From: an uncultured Pseudomonadota bacterium
GTDB taxonomy: Bacteria > Pseudomonadota > Gammaproteobacteria > Burkholderiales > SCOH01
Assembly: GCA_937863215.1 (NCBI GenBank)
Contig: CALMFQ010000455.1
Coordinates: 1-11,443, forward strand
DNA length: 11,443 bases
Direction of reading: 5' to 3'
This document shows, piece by piece, positions 1-5,942 of this stretch (within the stretch, counting starts at the first letter, position 1; the number at the start of each line of letters is the position of its first letter). The notes under the pieces were generated by a model. It was given only the letters and a program-made list of their open reading frames with translations. It did no database searches and was not told the DNA's origin. A program made the translations under genes and the position numbers.

Positions 1-355
1 GTTCGGTATCGCCTTCGATCAGCAATTTGCGATTGAAAAACAGCGTATCCGGATCTTCCTCACGGCGCACCAGCTTCAGGTAATCCACCAGATTGGCGGC
101 AAAGCGCAGATCGGTTTCGCGTGCCAGCAACAGCGGCTTGAAGCGGCCATTGCGGTAACTGAAACGCACCACCAAGCCGACATCCTGTACGTCAATGGTA
201 AACGTTTTGCCTTCCAGCAAGGCCAGATCGGTCGGCAGCAACTCAAGGCGCGCGGCGATGTTCAGCGCCAGACTGGCGGGAATGCCGTGCGGCCATTGCG
301 GCAATTTGCCGATGATTTTGCCCAGTGCGGCGGGAAAGACGAATTCGAGACTCAT
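1..355 (-). CDS. ubiT: UbiT, SCP2-domain accessory factor of O2-independent ubiquinone synthesis (partial, 3' end missing)
   Basis: The first 118 residues are visible; the C-terminal part lies beyond the window edge (E. coli UbiT is about 174 residues). The protein starts MSLEFVFPAALGKIIGKLP and carries an SCP2-type sterol/lipid-carrier domain. The family hallmark is near residues 101-118 (DPDTLFFNRKLLIEGDTE). In the known pathway UbiT binds quinone-type lipids and is needed, with UbiU and UbiV, for making ubiquinone without oxygen. The ATG overlaps the ubiV stop codon as ATGA, which indicates translational coupling. A GGAG lies about 8 bases upstream of the ATG, inside ubiV. It is the third gene of the ubiU-ubiV-ubiT operon. 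Identity is very likely from the motif plus the context; the missing end cannot be judged. Confidence 0.93.
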   Translation of the reverse strand, partial: MSLEFVFPAALGKIIGKLPQWPHGIPASLALNIAARLELLPTDLALLEGKTFTIDVQDVGLVVRFSYRNGRFKPLLLARETDLRFAANLVDYLKLVRREEDPDTLFFNRKLLIEGDTE

Positions 356-1242
356 TGCGCTTGCTCCAGATAGGTTGACTCAATGCCGGGCTTGCCAAAC
401 CAGTAGCCATCACAGCCTCCAACCGGCATGAGCGGATCGAGTGCTGGTGCGGGCTGGCCCGCCAGCGCTGCGGCAAAGGCATCCACCACCTGGCGCATGC
501 TGTTGCTCTGCGGGCTGAGGCGTACAATATCGATACCCAGTGCCTGCAATGCCGGTACTTGCTGCAGCAGATTGTAGGTTTGCGCCGATTGCGTCTGGAT
601 GCCGTTGATCGCCAGGAACGGCACTGCCTCGCGGGTTTTCAGCGTGATGCCGTCCGGATCGTCGAGACAGCGGAACTGGCAATCGTCCTTGCTCAGATTA
701 TGGTGGCGCGCGGTAAAACAGCGCGCCGAAAACGCCAGCGGCAGGCGACCGTAGGCAAACACCTCGGTTTCCATTCCCTGCGGCCGATGCGCCTGCATTT
801 CCGCCAGCAGATCGCGGCTGGCTTCGACCGCCGGCAACCAGCGGAATGCCCCCTGCGCGGCAAACAGCTCCAGCGCACCGGCATTGTAGATGTTCAAATG
901 CGGCCCAGCGACAAAACGCACGCCCGCGGCACGCAACAGGCGTACTGCGCCCAAGTCGTTGGCTTCGACACTGAATTCGCCGTTACCAACGAATTTGCGC
1001 AGCGCCTTCAGATCGGATTCGGACTCCAGCAACGCCTGCGCCGACAAGACCACCTGCTTGCCAGCCTGCTGCAGGTCGCGTGCCAGGCTCATCCAGTCAT
1101 CGAAACGCAGGTTGTGGCGACGCGAACAGACCACTTCCCCAAGATAGACGATATCCACCGGGCTATCCGCCATCTCGGCGTAGAACTGCAGCAGCTGTTG
1201 TTTTGGCCAGTAATACAGTACCGGCCCGAGCGAGATTTTCAT
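352..1242 (-). CDS. ubiV: UbiV, 4Fe-4S subunit of the O2-independent ubiquinone hydroxylase (U32 peptidase family)
   Basis: This 296-residue protein opens MKISLGPVLYYWPK, the usual UbiV N-terminus, so I prefer ATG 1242 over an upstream in-frame start (TTG-like region near 1299) that would add 19 residues inside ubiU. Cys39 (EVVCSRR) and Cys175, Cys188 and Cys192 (ARCFTAR...DDCQFRC) match the four cluster ligands known from E. coli UbiV (C39, C180, C193, C197), including the CX12CX3C spacing of the last three. UbiV is a cytoplasmic member of family U32 (PF01136). With UbiU it forms a heterodimer that adds ring hydroxyls using prephenate rather than O2 as oxygen donor (established in E. coli). 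Only 4 bases separate it from the ubiU stop, and its own stop overlaps the ubiT start. The protease name of the family is historical; no protease role is expected. Confidence 0.96.
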   Translation of the reverse strand: MKISLGPVLYYWPKQQLLQFYAEMADSPVDIVYLGEVVCSRRHNLRFDDWMSLARDLQQAGKQVVLSAQALLESESDLKALRKFVGNGEFSVEANDLGAVRLLRAAGVRFVAGPHLNIYNAGALELFAAQGAFRWLPAVEASRDLLAEMQAHRPQGMETEVFAYGRLPLAFSARCFTARHHNLSKDDCQFRCLDDPDGITLKTREAVPFLAINGIQTQSAQTYNLLQQVPALQALGIDIVRLSPQSNSMRQVVDAFAAALAGQPAPALDPLMPVGGCDGYWFGKPGIESTYLEQAQ

Positions 1243-1246
1243 GATG

Positions 1247-2263
1247 TCATTTCCATGGCCGGTTGTATGCGCCGAGCGTAGCCTGATGCCCCTCGGCAAC
1301 CTTGTTCAGCTCCGCGCTCCAGGCCGGCTTGACGGCGTAGCGCTGGCTATCGGCCAGACAGCTGTCGATCGCAGCGCGCAATGTCTTGGTCACCTGCGCC
1401 ACATAGGCCGGGCTGCGCTGGCGCCCCTCCACCTTGATCGCTGCAACACCGATACTGAACAGATCCGGCAGCACCGACAGCACATTCAGGCTGGTCGGCT
1501 CTTCCAGTGCGTAATAGGTTTCGTCGTTGACGTCAAAGCGCCCCTTGCACAGCGTCGGATAGCCGGCGTTCTCGTCGTCGCCGTAACGATCGATGAGAAT
1601 GCCGTTGAGACGGCTCTCCAGCCCCTGCGGCCCCTTCTGCCAGCGCACCGCTTTAGCCGGGCTGCATACGCCATGGGTATTGGGCGATTCGCCCGTGGCA
1701 AACGATGACAGCAGACAACGCCCTTCCACCATCACACAGAGGCTACCGAAACCGAACACTTCGATCTCGACCGGTGTATTGCGGATCACCTGCTGGATTT
1801 GCGGAATTGTCAGCACCCGCGGCAGTACCGCACGCTGCACACCGAACATTTCGTGGCAGAAATTTACCGCTTCGTAATTCGTCGCCGAGCCCTGTACCGA
1901 CAAGTGCAGCCGCAGCTGCGGATGGGTTTTGGCGGCATACGCCAGCAAGCCCATGTCGGCAAGAATCACCGCATCCACGCCCAGCTCGGCGGCCCGATCC
2001 ACCGCCGCGCGCCAGCGCGGCAGGCCGGCGGCCTGGGCATAGGTATTGATCGCCATCAGCACCTTGCGCCCGCGCGCGTGGGCATAACGGATACCCTCGG
2101 CGGCACTGGTCATGTCAAAATTCAGACCGGAGAAGTTGCGCGCGTTGGTTTCATCCTTCAGGCCGATATATACGCAGTCTGCGCCGTTATCGACTGCCAT
2201 TTTCAGCGCCGGCAACCCGCCGGCCGGGCATACCAGTTCGGGTTTGAGACTGTTTCCCATCAT
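1247..2263 (-). CDS. ubiU: UbiU, 4Fe-4S subunit of the O2-independent ubiquinone hydroxylase (U32 peptidase family)
   Basis: 338 residues from ATG 2263 (ATG 2260 is equally possible; a TTG at 2284 would add 7 residues and is less likely). Near the N-terminus it has ELVCPAGGLPALK and VYIGLKDETNARNF, then the U32 signature around FGFGSLCVMVEGRCLLSS, and it ends in TLGAYNRPWK as E. coli UbiU does (TLGAYHRKWQ). Cys176, Cys183, Cys200 and Cys239 keep the 7/17/39 spacing of the E. coli ligands C169, C176, C193 and C232, so a 4Fe-4S cluster is expected. Partner of UbiV in anaerobic ring hydroxylation of ubiquinone precursors. It is the first gene of the ubiUVT operon. Just upstream lie a TACCCT -10 element and an FNR/Dnr-type box at the class II position, so anaerobic induction is likely. 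Confidence 0.96.
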   Translation of the reverse strand: MMGNSLKPELVCPAGGLPALKMAVDNGADCVYIGLKDETNARNFSGLNFDMTSAAEGIRYAHARGRKVLMAINTYAQAAGLPRWRAAVDRAAELGVDAVILADMGLLAYAAKTHPQLRLHLSVQGSATNYEAVNFCHEMFGVQRAVLPRVLTIPQIQQVIRNTPVEIEVFGFGSLCVMVEGRCLLSSFATGESPNTHGVCSPAKAVRWQKGPQGLESRLNGILIDRYGDDENAGYPTLCKGRFDVNDETYYALEEPTSLNVLSVLPDLFSIGVAAIKVEGRQRSPAYVAQVTKTLRAAIDSCLADSQRYAVKPAWSAELNKVAEGHQATLGAYNRPWK

Positions 2264-2288
2264 CGAGAATCCACTAATGGCCAATATC

Positions 2289-2301
2289 GGCGCGTAGGGT
2301 A
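2289..2301 (-). promoter_or_regulatory. Predicted ubiU promoter: -10 element and start
   Basis: On the minus strand TACCCT occupies 2301-2296, fitting TANNNT. Counting 7 bases on puts transcription start near 2289 and leaves a leader of about 26 bases before ATG 2263. The activator box replaces a -35 element, as expected for a class II FNR-dependent promoter. A GTGGA sits a few bases before the start codon as a weak ribosome binding site. Prediction from geometry only. Confidence 0.5.
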
Positions 2302-2323
2302 ACAGCCCATCGGCACAACAAAT

Positions 2324-2337
2324 TTGACCGGTATCAA
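2324..2337. promoter_or_regulatory. FNR/ANR/Dnr-type binding site between ubiU and nnrS
   Basis: The sequence TTGACCGGTATCAA fits the consensus TTGAT-N4-ATCAA at 9 of 10 fixed positions. It sits in the only intergenic space between the divergent ubiUVT and nnrS-sirB2 units, and its centre is 2330.5. For ubiU it lies 41.5 bp upstream of the start predicted from the TACCCT -10 element, the classical class II activator position. For nnrS it lies about 61.5 bp upstream of a start predicted from TAGACT, a class I position. Whether the protein is FNR/ANR (oxygen) or Dnr/NnrR (NO) cannot be told from the site. Confidence 0.82.
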
Positions 2338-2373
2338 GAAGCCTAAAATCGCCACTGGCACCATCGACAGGAA

Positions 2374-2392
2374 TAGGATTAGACTATTTCCG
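2374..2392 (+). promoter_or_regulatory. Possible nnrS promoter -10 region
   Basis: Two overlapping -10-like hexamers, TAGGAT (2374-2379) and TAGACT (2380-2385), occur downstream of the FNR-type box. The second would give a start near 2392, which places the box at -61.5. No good -35 hexamer was found, consistent with activator dependence. The choice between the two hexamers is open. Confidence 0.35.
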
Positions 2393-2415
2393 ACAGTTTT
2401 GATCAGGTATTGTTT

Positions 2416-3630
2416 ATGCAAGCGCAACGCACCTTCTGGCCCATATTCAGCAGCGCCCCGCATCGTATGATGTTTTTTGCCGGCGCAACCCAGGCGCTGC
2501 TGGCAATGCTATGGTGGGCCTACGATATCGCCGCCCGCTTCAACGGCTGGCTGCCGTTTGTCGAATGGAGCATTCCGGCACGGCATGCACACCAGTTCCT
2601 GATGCTGTACGGCCTGTTTCCGCTGTTCTTCTTCGGCTTTCTGATGACCGCCGGCCCACGCTGGCTGGATATGTCGCCACCGAGCCGGCCAGTGTATCTG
2701 AGCGCATTCGGCCTGCTGAGCGGCGGAATCGTCACGTTCTATATCGGCCTGTTCAGCGTACGCAGCGTACTGATGGCAGGCATCGTACTATGGGCGCTGG
2801 GAATGCTGCGCGCATTGCTGTGGTGGATTGGCACCATCCGTGCCTGCGGCAAAACCGATCTGGACCATCCGCTGGCAACCGCCGCCGCACTATTCGCCGG
2901 GCTGCTCGGCGCAGCCGCATTCACAGGCGGCGAATTGCTCGGCCCGGGCTGGAATCGCGCCGCTACCACAATCGGCGTGTGGTGGTTTGTCCTGCCGGTA
3001 TTCCTGACCGTTGGGCACCGCATGATTCCGTTCTTTACCGGCAATGTGGTACGCCCCTACAAATACTGGCGCCCACTGTGGCTGTTGCGGGTATTGCTGG
3101 CCGGCTGCGTCGCCCACGGCCTGCTGGAACTGCTGGCGCTACCGCAATGGACCTGGCTGGTCGATCTGCCGCTGGCAGTGCTGGGAGCCTATGTCTCGTA
3201 CCGCTGGGGAATCCACCGCAGCATGAAAGTATGGATTCTGGCGATGCTGCACATCGGCTTTGCCTGGTTCAGCGTCAGCATGCTGAGCTACGGCGCGCAC
3301 AGTACGTTGCTACTGGCCGGATATGCCGGCTTCGGGCTGGCACCGCTACACATCCTGATGCTGGGATTCATCGGCACCATGCTGCTGGCAATGGCCACCC
3401 GTGTCACACTCGGCCATTCCGGCCACCCGTTGACGGCCGACCAGCCTACCTGGGCGCTGTTCTGGCTTTACCATGCAATCGTGCTGGTGCGGGTCGGTGC
3501 CGACCTGCTGCCGCACCCGGGGCACGGTTATATGCTGGCAGCACTGCTGTGGCTGGCCTGCTTTGGCTGGTGGTATCGCCGCTACGCACGGATTTACCTG
3601 ATTCCACGGGTTGACGGCGCCCCCGGTTGA
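2416..3630 (+). CDS. nnrS: NnrS-family haem/copper membrane protein of the nitric oxide response
   Basis: 404 residues, almost entirely hydrophobic, with about 12 predicted membrane segments. NnrS family marks in order: RHAHQFLMLYGLFPLF near residues 57-72 followed by GPRWL, GHRMIPFFTGN at 200-210, and LHILMLGFIGTMLLAMATR with TLGHSGHPL at 311-339. Conserved histidines in these segments (His58, His60, His201, His312, His334) are candidates for metal or haem binding. NnrS proteins are usually controlled by NnrR/Dnr/FNR-type or NO-sensing regulators and are linked to denitrification; in Vibrio cholerae NnrS was reported to protect against nitrosative stress. ATG 2416 is chosen because an AGG lies 8 bases before it; a TTG at 2410 is the alternative. 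The FNR-type box upstream supports anaerobic or NO induction. The gene is followed 17 bases later by a SirB2-type gene. Confidence 0.93.
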   Translation: MQAQRTFWPIFSSAPHRMMFFAGATQALLAMLWWAYDIAARFNGWLPFVEWSIPARHAHQFLMLYGLFPLFFFGFLMTAGPRWLDMSPPSRPVYLSAFGLLSGGIVTFYIGLFSVRSVLMAGIVLWALGMLRALLWWIGTIRACGKTDLDHPLATAAALFAGLLGAAAFTGGELLGPGWNRAATTIGVWWFVLPVFLTVGHRMIPFFTGNVVRPYKYWRPLWLLRVLLAGCVAHGLLELLALPQWTWLVDLPLAVLGAYVSYRWGIHRSMKVWILAMLHIGFAWFSVSMLSYGAHSTLLLAGYAGFGLAPLHILMLGFIGTMLLAMATRVTLGHSGHPLTADQPTWALFWLYHAIVLVRVGADLLPHPGHGYMLAALLWLACFGWWYRRYARIYLIPRVDGAPG

Positions 3631-3647
3631 TTGGCAGAGTGGCGGGC

Positions 3648-4022
3648 ATGAACTATCTCGCCATCAAACACATTCATCTGACCTGCGTCGCACTCAGTTT
3701 CAGCCTGTTCTTCCTGCGCGGCATCTGGATGTTGCGAGGCTCGCCGCGCCTGCAGCAGCGCTGGGTCAAAATCCTGCCGCACCTCATCGACACCACCCTG
3801 CTCGCCAGCGCGCTGACGCTCGCCTGGCTCAGCAACCAATGGCCGTTTGCCCAACCTTGGCTGACAGCCAAGGTACTGGGCCTGCTGCTGTACATCATGC
3901 TCGGCACGATTGCGCTGAAACGCGGCAAGACCAAGGCAATCCGTGCAGCAGCATGGTTGGCAGCGTTGCTGACATTCGCTTATATCGCTGCCGTGGCGCT
4001 GAGCCGCAACCCGCTGCTATAG
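3648..4022 (+). CDS. SirB2-family small integral membrane protein
   Basis: 124 residues with about four membrane helices (near residues 12-28, 46-62, 72-90 and 101-118). The N-terminus MNYLAIKHIHLTCVALSF and the central KILPHLIDTTLL match the SirB family (PF04247-type, named after a Salmonella invasion regulator whose biochemical role is unclear). His8, His10 and His45 are typical conserved positions. ATG 3648 is chosen by family fit; a TTG at 3627 overlapping the nnrS stop would add 7 residues. It directly follows nnrS on the same strand and is probably co-transcribed, which suggests a role with NnrS or quinone respiration, but that is inference. The stop overlaps the lpxH stop region by 6 bases on the opposite strand. 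Confidence 0.85.
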   Translation: MNYLAIKHIHLTCVALSFSLFFLRGIWMLRGSPRLQQRWVKILPHLIDTTLLASALTLAWLSNQWPFAQPWLTAKVLGLLLYIMLGTIALKRGKTKAIRAAAWLAALLTFAYIAAVALSRNPLL

Positions 4023-4745
4023 AGGCCGCAGATACCGTTTGAACTGGTTACATTGCAGCCCCCCTGACAATCCATCATACCAATCCTGCAACACCCATCT
4101 CCGGCATTCGCGGCCATCCACTTGCAGCTGATGGCAGGCCGGGCGGTGGGTGTGGCCGTGGATCATGTCATGGGCGGAGGGGAATTGCCGGAACAGCGCG
4201 GAGACGGCATCGGCGTTGACGTCCATGATGGCGGCGGATTTTTCCTGTTTGGACGCCTCGCTCTTGCGCCGCAGGTCTTCGGCAATCGCCTTGCGTACCG
4301 GCAGCGGCTGCGCCAGGAATTGTGCTTGCCATTGCGGATTGCGCACCATGGCGCGGAATTGCTGGTAGGCGACGTCATCGGTGCACAGCGTATCGCCGTG
4401 GGTAACGATGGTCGGACGGCCACACAGATCGATCAGGCAAGGGTCTGGCAGCAGCGTGACGCCGGCTGCGGTGGCAAAATCGGCACCGAGCAGGAAGTCG
4501 CGATTGCCGTGCAGCAGGTAGATATGCAGAATTTGGTCGGATAGCTGGCGTAGTTCATCGACGACACTGCGGTTGAACGGCTCGGCCATATCGTCGTCGC
4601 CGGCCCAGTATTCGAAGAAATCGCCGAGGATGTACAAAGCTTGCGCCTGCGGCGCGATATTGCGGCAGAAGTGGCGGAAACGTTCGACGGTTTCCGGTTC
4701 GTCGGCATTCAGATGCAGATCGGAAATGAACAGGATGGGCTGCAT
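4017..4745 (-). CDS. lpxH: UDP-2,3-diacylglucosamine diphosphatase (lipid A synthesis)
   Basis: 242 residues of the calcineurin-like metallophosphoesterase fold. It hydrolyses UDP-2,3-diacylglucosamine to lipid X and UMP at the inner face of the cytoplasmic membrane, the fourth step of lipid A synthesis. Metal-binding motifs are intact: ISDLHL (Asp9, His11), GDFFEYWAGDD (Asp42), LLHGNRDFLLG (Asn81, Arg82), THGDTLCTDD (His116) and IHGHTHRP (His198, His200). The length matches E. coli LpxH (240). ATG 4745 is preferred; a TTG at 4754 would lie in a T run. There is no purine-rich ribosome site upstream; instead a hairpin ends 12 bases before the ATG, so expression may be limited or coupled in an unusual way. 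It is the last gene of the run that starts at 8372. Confidence 0.96.
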   Translation of the reverse strand: MQPILFISDLHLNADEPETVERFRHFCRNIAPQAQALYILGDFFEYWAGDDDMAEPFNRSVVDELRQLSDQILHIYLLHGNRDFLLGADFATAAGVTLLPDPCLIDLCGRPTIVTHGDTLCTDDVAYQQFRAMVRNPQWQAQFLAQPLPVRKAIAEDLRRKSEASKQEKSAAIMDVNADAVSALFRQFPSAHDMIHGHTHRPACHQLQVDGRECRRWVLQDWYDGLSGGLQCNQFKRYLRPL

Positions 4746-4752
4746 GACGGGC

Positions 4753-4783
4753 AAAACCAGCGCGGCACTAGGGCACCGCGCTG
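4753..4783 (-). terminator. Hairpin with short U run between ppiB and lpxH
   Basis: Perfect 8-bp arms CAGCGCGG (4758-4765) and CCGCGCTG (4776-4783) enclose a 10-base loop. Read in the direction of the minus-strand genes the stem is followed by G and then TTTT (4756-4753). This resembles a weak intrinsic terminator or attenuator after ppiB, placed within the leader of lpxH. The U run is short, so partial read-through is expected. Confidence 0.5.
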
Positions 4784-4793
4784 CGACGGGAGA

Positions 4794-5297
4794 TTAATCG
4801 ACGATTTCGGCTTTGACGATGACGACGTCTTCAACCGGAACGTCCTGATGGAAGCCCTTGGATCCGGTTTTGACTTTCTTGATCTGGTCGACCACTTCTG
4901 TGCCTTCGACCACCTTGCCAAACACGGCGTAGCCAAAACCACGCGGGTCCGGCGAGGTGAAGTTGAGAAAATCGTTGTTGGCGACGTTGATGAAGAACTG
5001 CGCGGTCGCCGAATCCGGATCGGGTGTCCGCGCCATGGCCAGCGTGTAGGTCTCGTTTTTCAGGCCGTTCTGCGCTTCGTTCTTGATCGGATCGCGTGTC
5101 GGCTTCTGCTTCAGGCCCGGCTCGAAGCCGCCGCCCTGAATCATGAAGCCATCAATCACACGGTGAAAAACGGTGCCATCGTAGTGGCCGTCACGCACGT
5201 ATTGCAGGAAATTTTCCGCCGACAGCGGGGCTTTTTCGGCTTCCAGCTGAATCAGGATATCGCCCTGGCTGGTGCTCAATTTTACTTTGGTGGACAT
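4794..5297 (-). CDS. ppiB: Cytoplasmic cyclophilin-type peptidyl-prolyl cis-trans isomerase B
   Basis: 167 residues, a single cyclophilin domain without a signal peptide (N-terminus MSTKVKLSTSQGDILIQLE), hence cytosolic. It catalyses cis-trans isomerisation of X-Pro bonds in folding proteins. Active-site residues are visible: Arg46 and Phe51 with Gln54 in FHRVIDGFMIQGGG, and Gln100 and Phe102 in DSATAQFFINV. A clear ribosome site, AAGGA, lies just upstream of ATG 5297. It sits 35 bases after the paralogue ppiA on the same strand, and the two share a 40-base identical stretch. Assignment as PpiB rather than PpiA rests on the missing signal peptide. Confidence 0.95.
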   Translation of the reverse strand: MSTKVKLSTSQGDILIQLEAEKAPLSAENFLQYVRDGHYDGTVFHRVIDGFMIQGGGFEPGLKQKPTRDPIKNEAQNGLKNETYTLAMARTPDPDSATAQFFINVANNDFLNFTSPDPRGFGYAVFGKVVEGTEVVDQIKKVKTGSKGFHQDVPVEDVVIVKAEIVD

Positions 5298-5332
5298 GCT
5301 GTTCCTTTCGTTCGGGCGGTGGCCCGCAAACC

Positions 5333-5899
5333 TTACTGGCTGATGATTTTAGCGTCTTCGATGACGATCGGCATTTTCGGCACGTTCTGGTGCATGCCAC
5401 GGTCACCGGTCGGAACGGCAACGATCTTGTTGACGACGTCCATTCCGCTCACAACCTTGCCGAAAACCGCATAACCGTGGCCGTCCGGCGACGGGCGGTT
5501 GAGGCTGGTGTTGTTGTTGACGTTGATGAAGAACTGCGCGGTCGCCGAATCCGGATCGCCGGTGCGCGCCATGGCAATGGTACCTACTTCGTTCTTCAGG
5601 CCGTTGCTGGCTTCATTCCTGATCGGTGCACGGGTTGGCTTTTCGCGCATGTCGGCAGTCATGCCGCCGCCCTGGATCATGAAACCGGGGATCACGCGAT
5701 GAAAAACTGTGTCCTTGTAATGGCCGCTTTTGACGTAGGCAAGAAAATTTTCCACGGTTTTCGGTGCTTTTTCCTGATCCAGCTCCAGCTTGATCGTACC
5801 GAACGAGGTTTTCAGTTCGACCTGCGGATTGGCTGCCCATGCCTGACTCAACGGCAAGGCAAACAAAGCCCCCAGCAACAGGTTTGCTACCAGTTTCAT
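5333..5899 (-). CDS. ppiA: Periplasmic cyclophilin-type peptidyl-prolyl cis-trans isomerase A
   Basis: 188 residues. Residues 1-22 form a Sec signal peptide (MKLVANLLLGALFALPL, then SQAWA before the likely cut), so the enzyme works in the periplasm. The cyclophilin domain follows, with Arg68, Phe73 and Gln76 in FHRVIPGFMIQGGG and Gln122 and Phe124 in DSATAQFFINV. ATG 5899 is set by a strong GGAGGA ribosome site; the frame stays open a further 109 codons upstream into the L,D-transpeptidase gene, but that is an out-of-frame shadow. It is placed between the L,D-transpeptidase (gap 43 bases) and ppiB (gap 35 bases), consistent with an envelope-folding operon. Confidence 0.95.
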   Translation of the reverse strand: MKLVANLLLGALFALPLSQAWAANPQVELKTSFGTIKLELDQEKAPKTVENFLAYVKSGHYKDTVFHRVIPGFMIQGGGMTADMREKPTRAPIRNEASNGLKNEVGTIAMARTGDPDSATAQFFINVNNNTSLNRPSPDGHGYAVFGKVVSGMDVVNKIVAVPTGDRGMHQNVPKMPIVIEDAKIISQ

Positions 5900-5942
5900 G
5901 TATTCCTCCGGAATTGATTGCGACGATACAGGCCGGGCCGGG

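Noticed and set aside
559..1281. A 240-codon plus-strand frame opposite ubiV
   Set aside because: Antisense shadow of ubiV, which has all its cysteine ligands; the shadow product resembles no family.
2399..2412. A second TTGAT half-site before nnrS
   Set aside because: The partner half reads TATTG instead of ATCAA, and it overlaps the ribosome site region; not a credible second FNR box.
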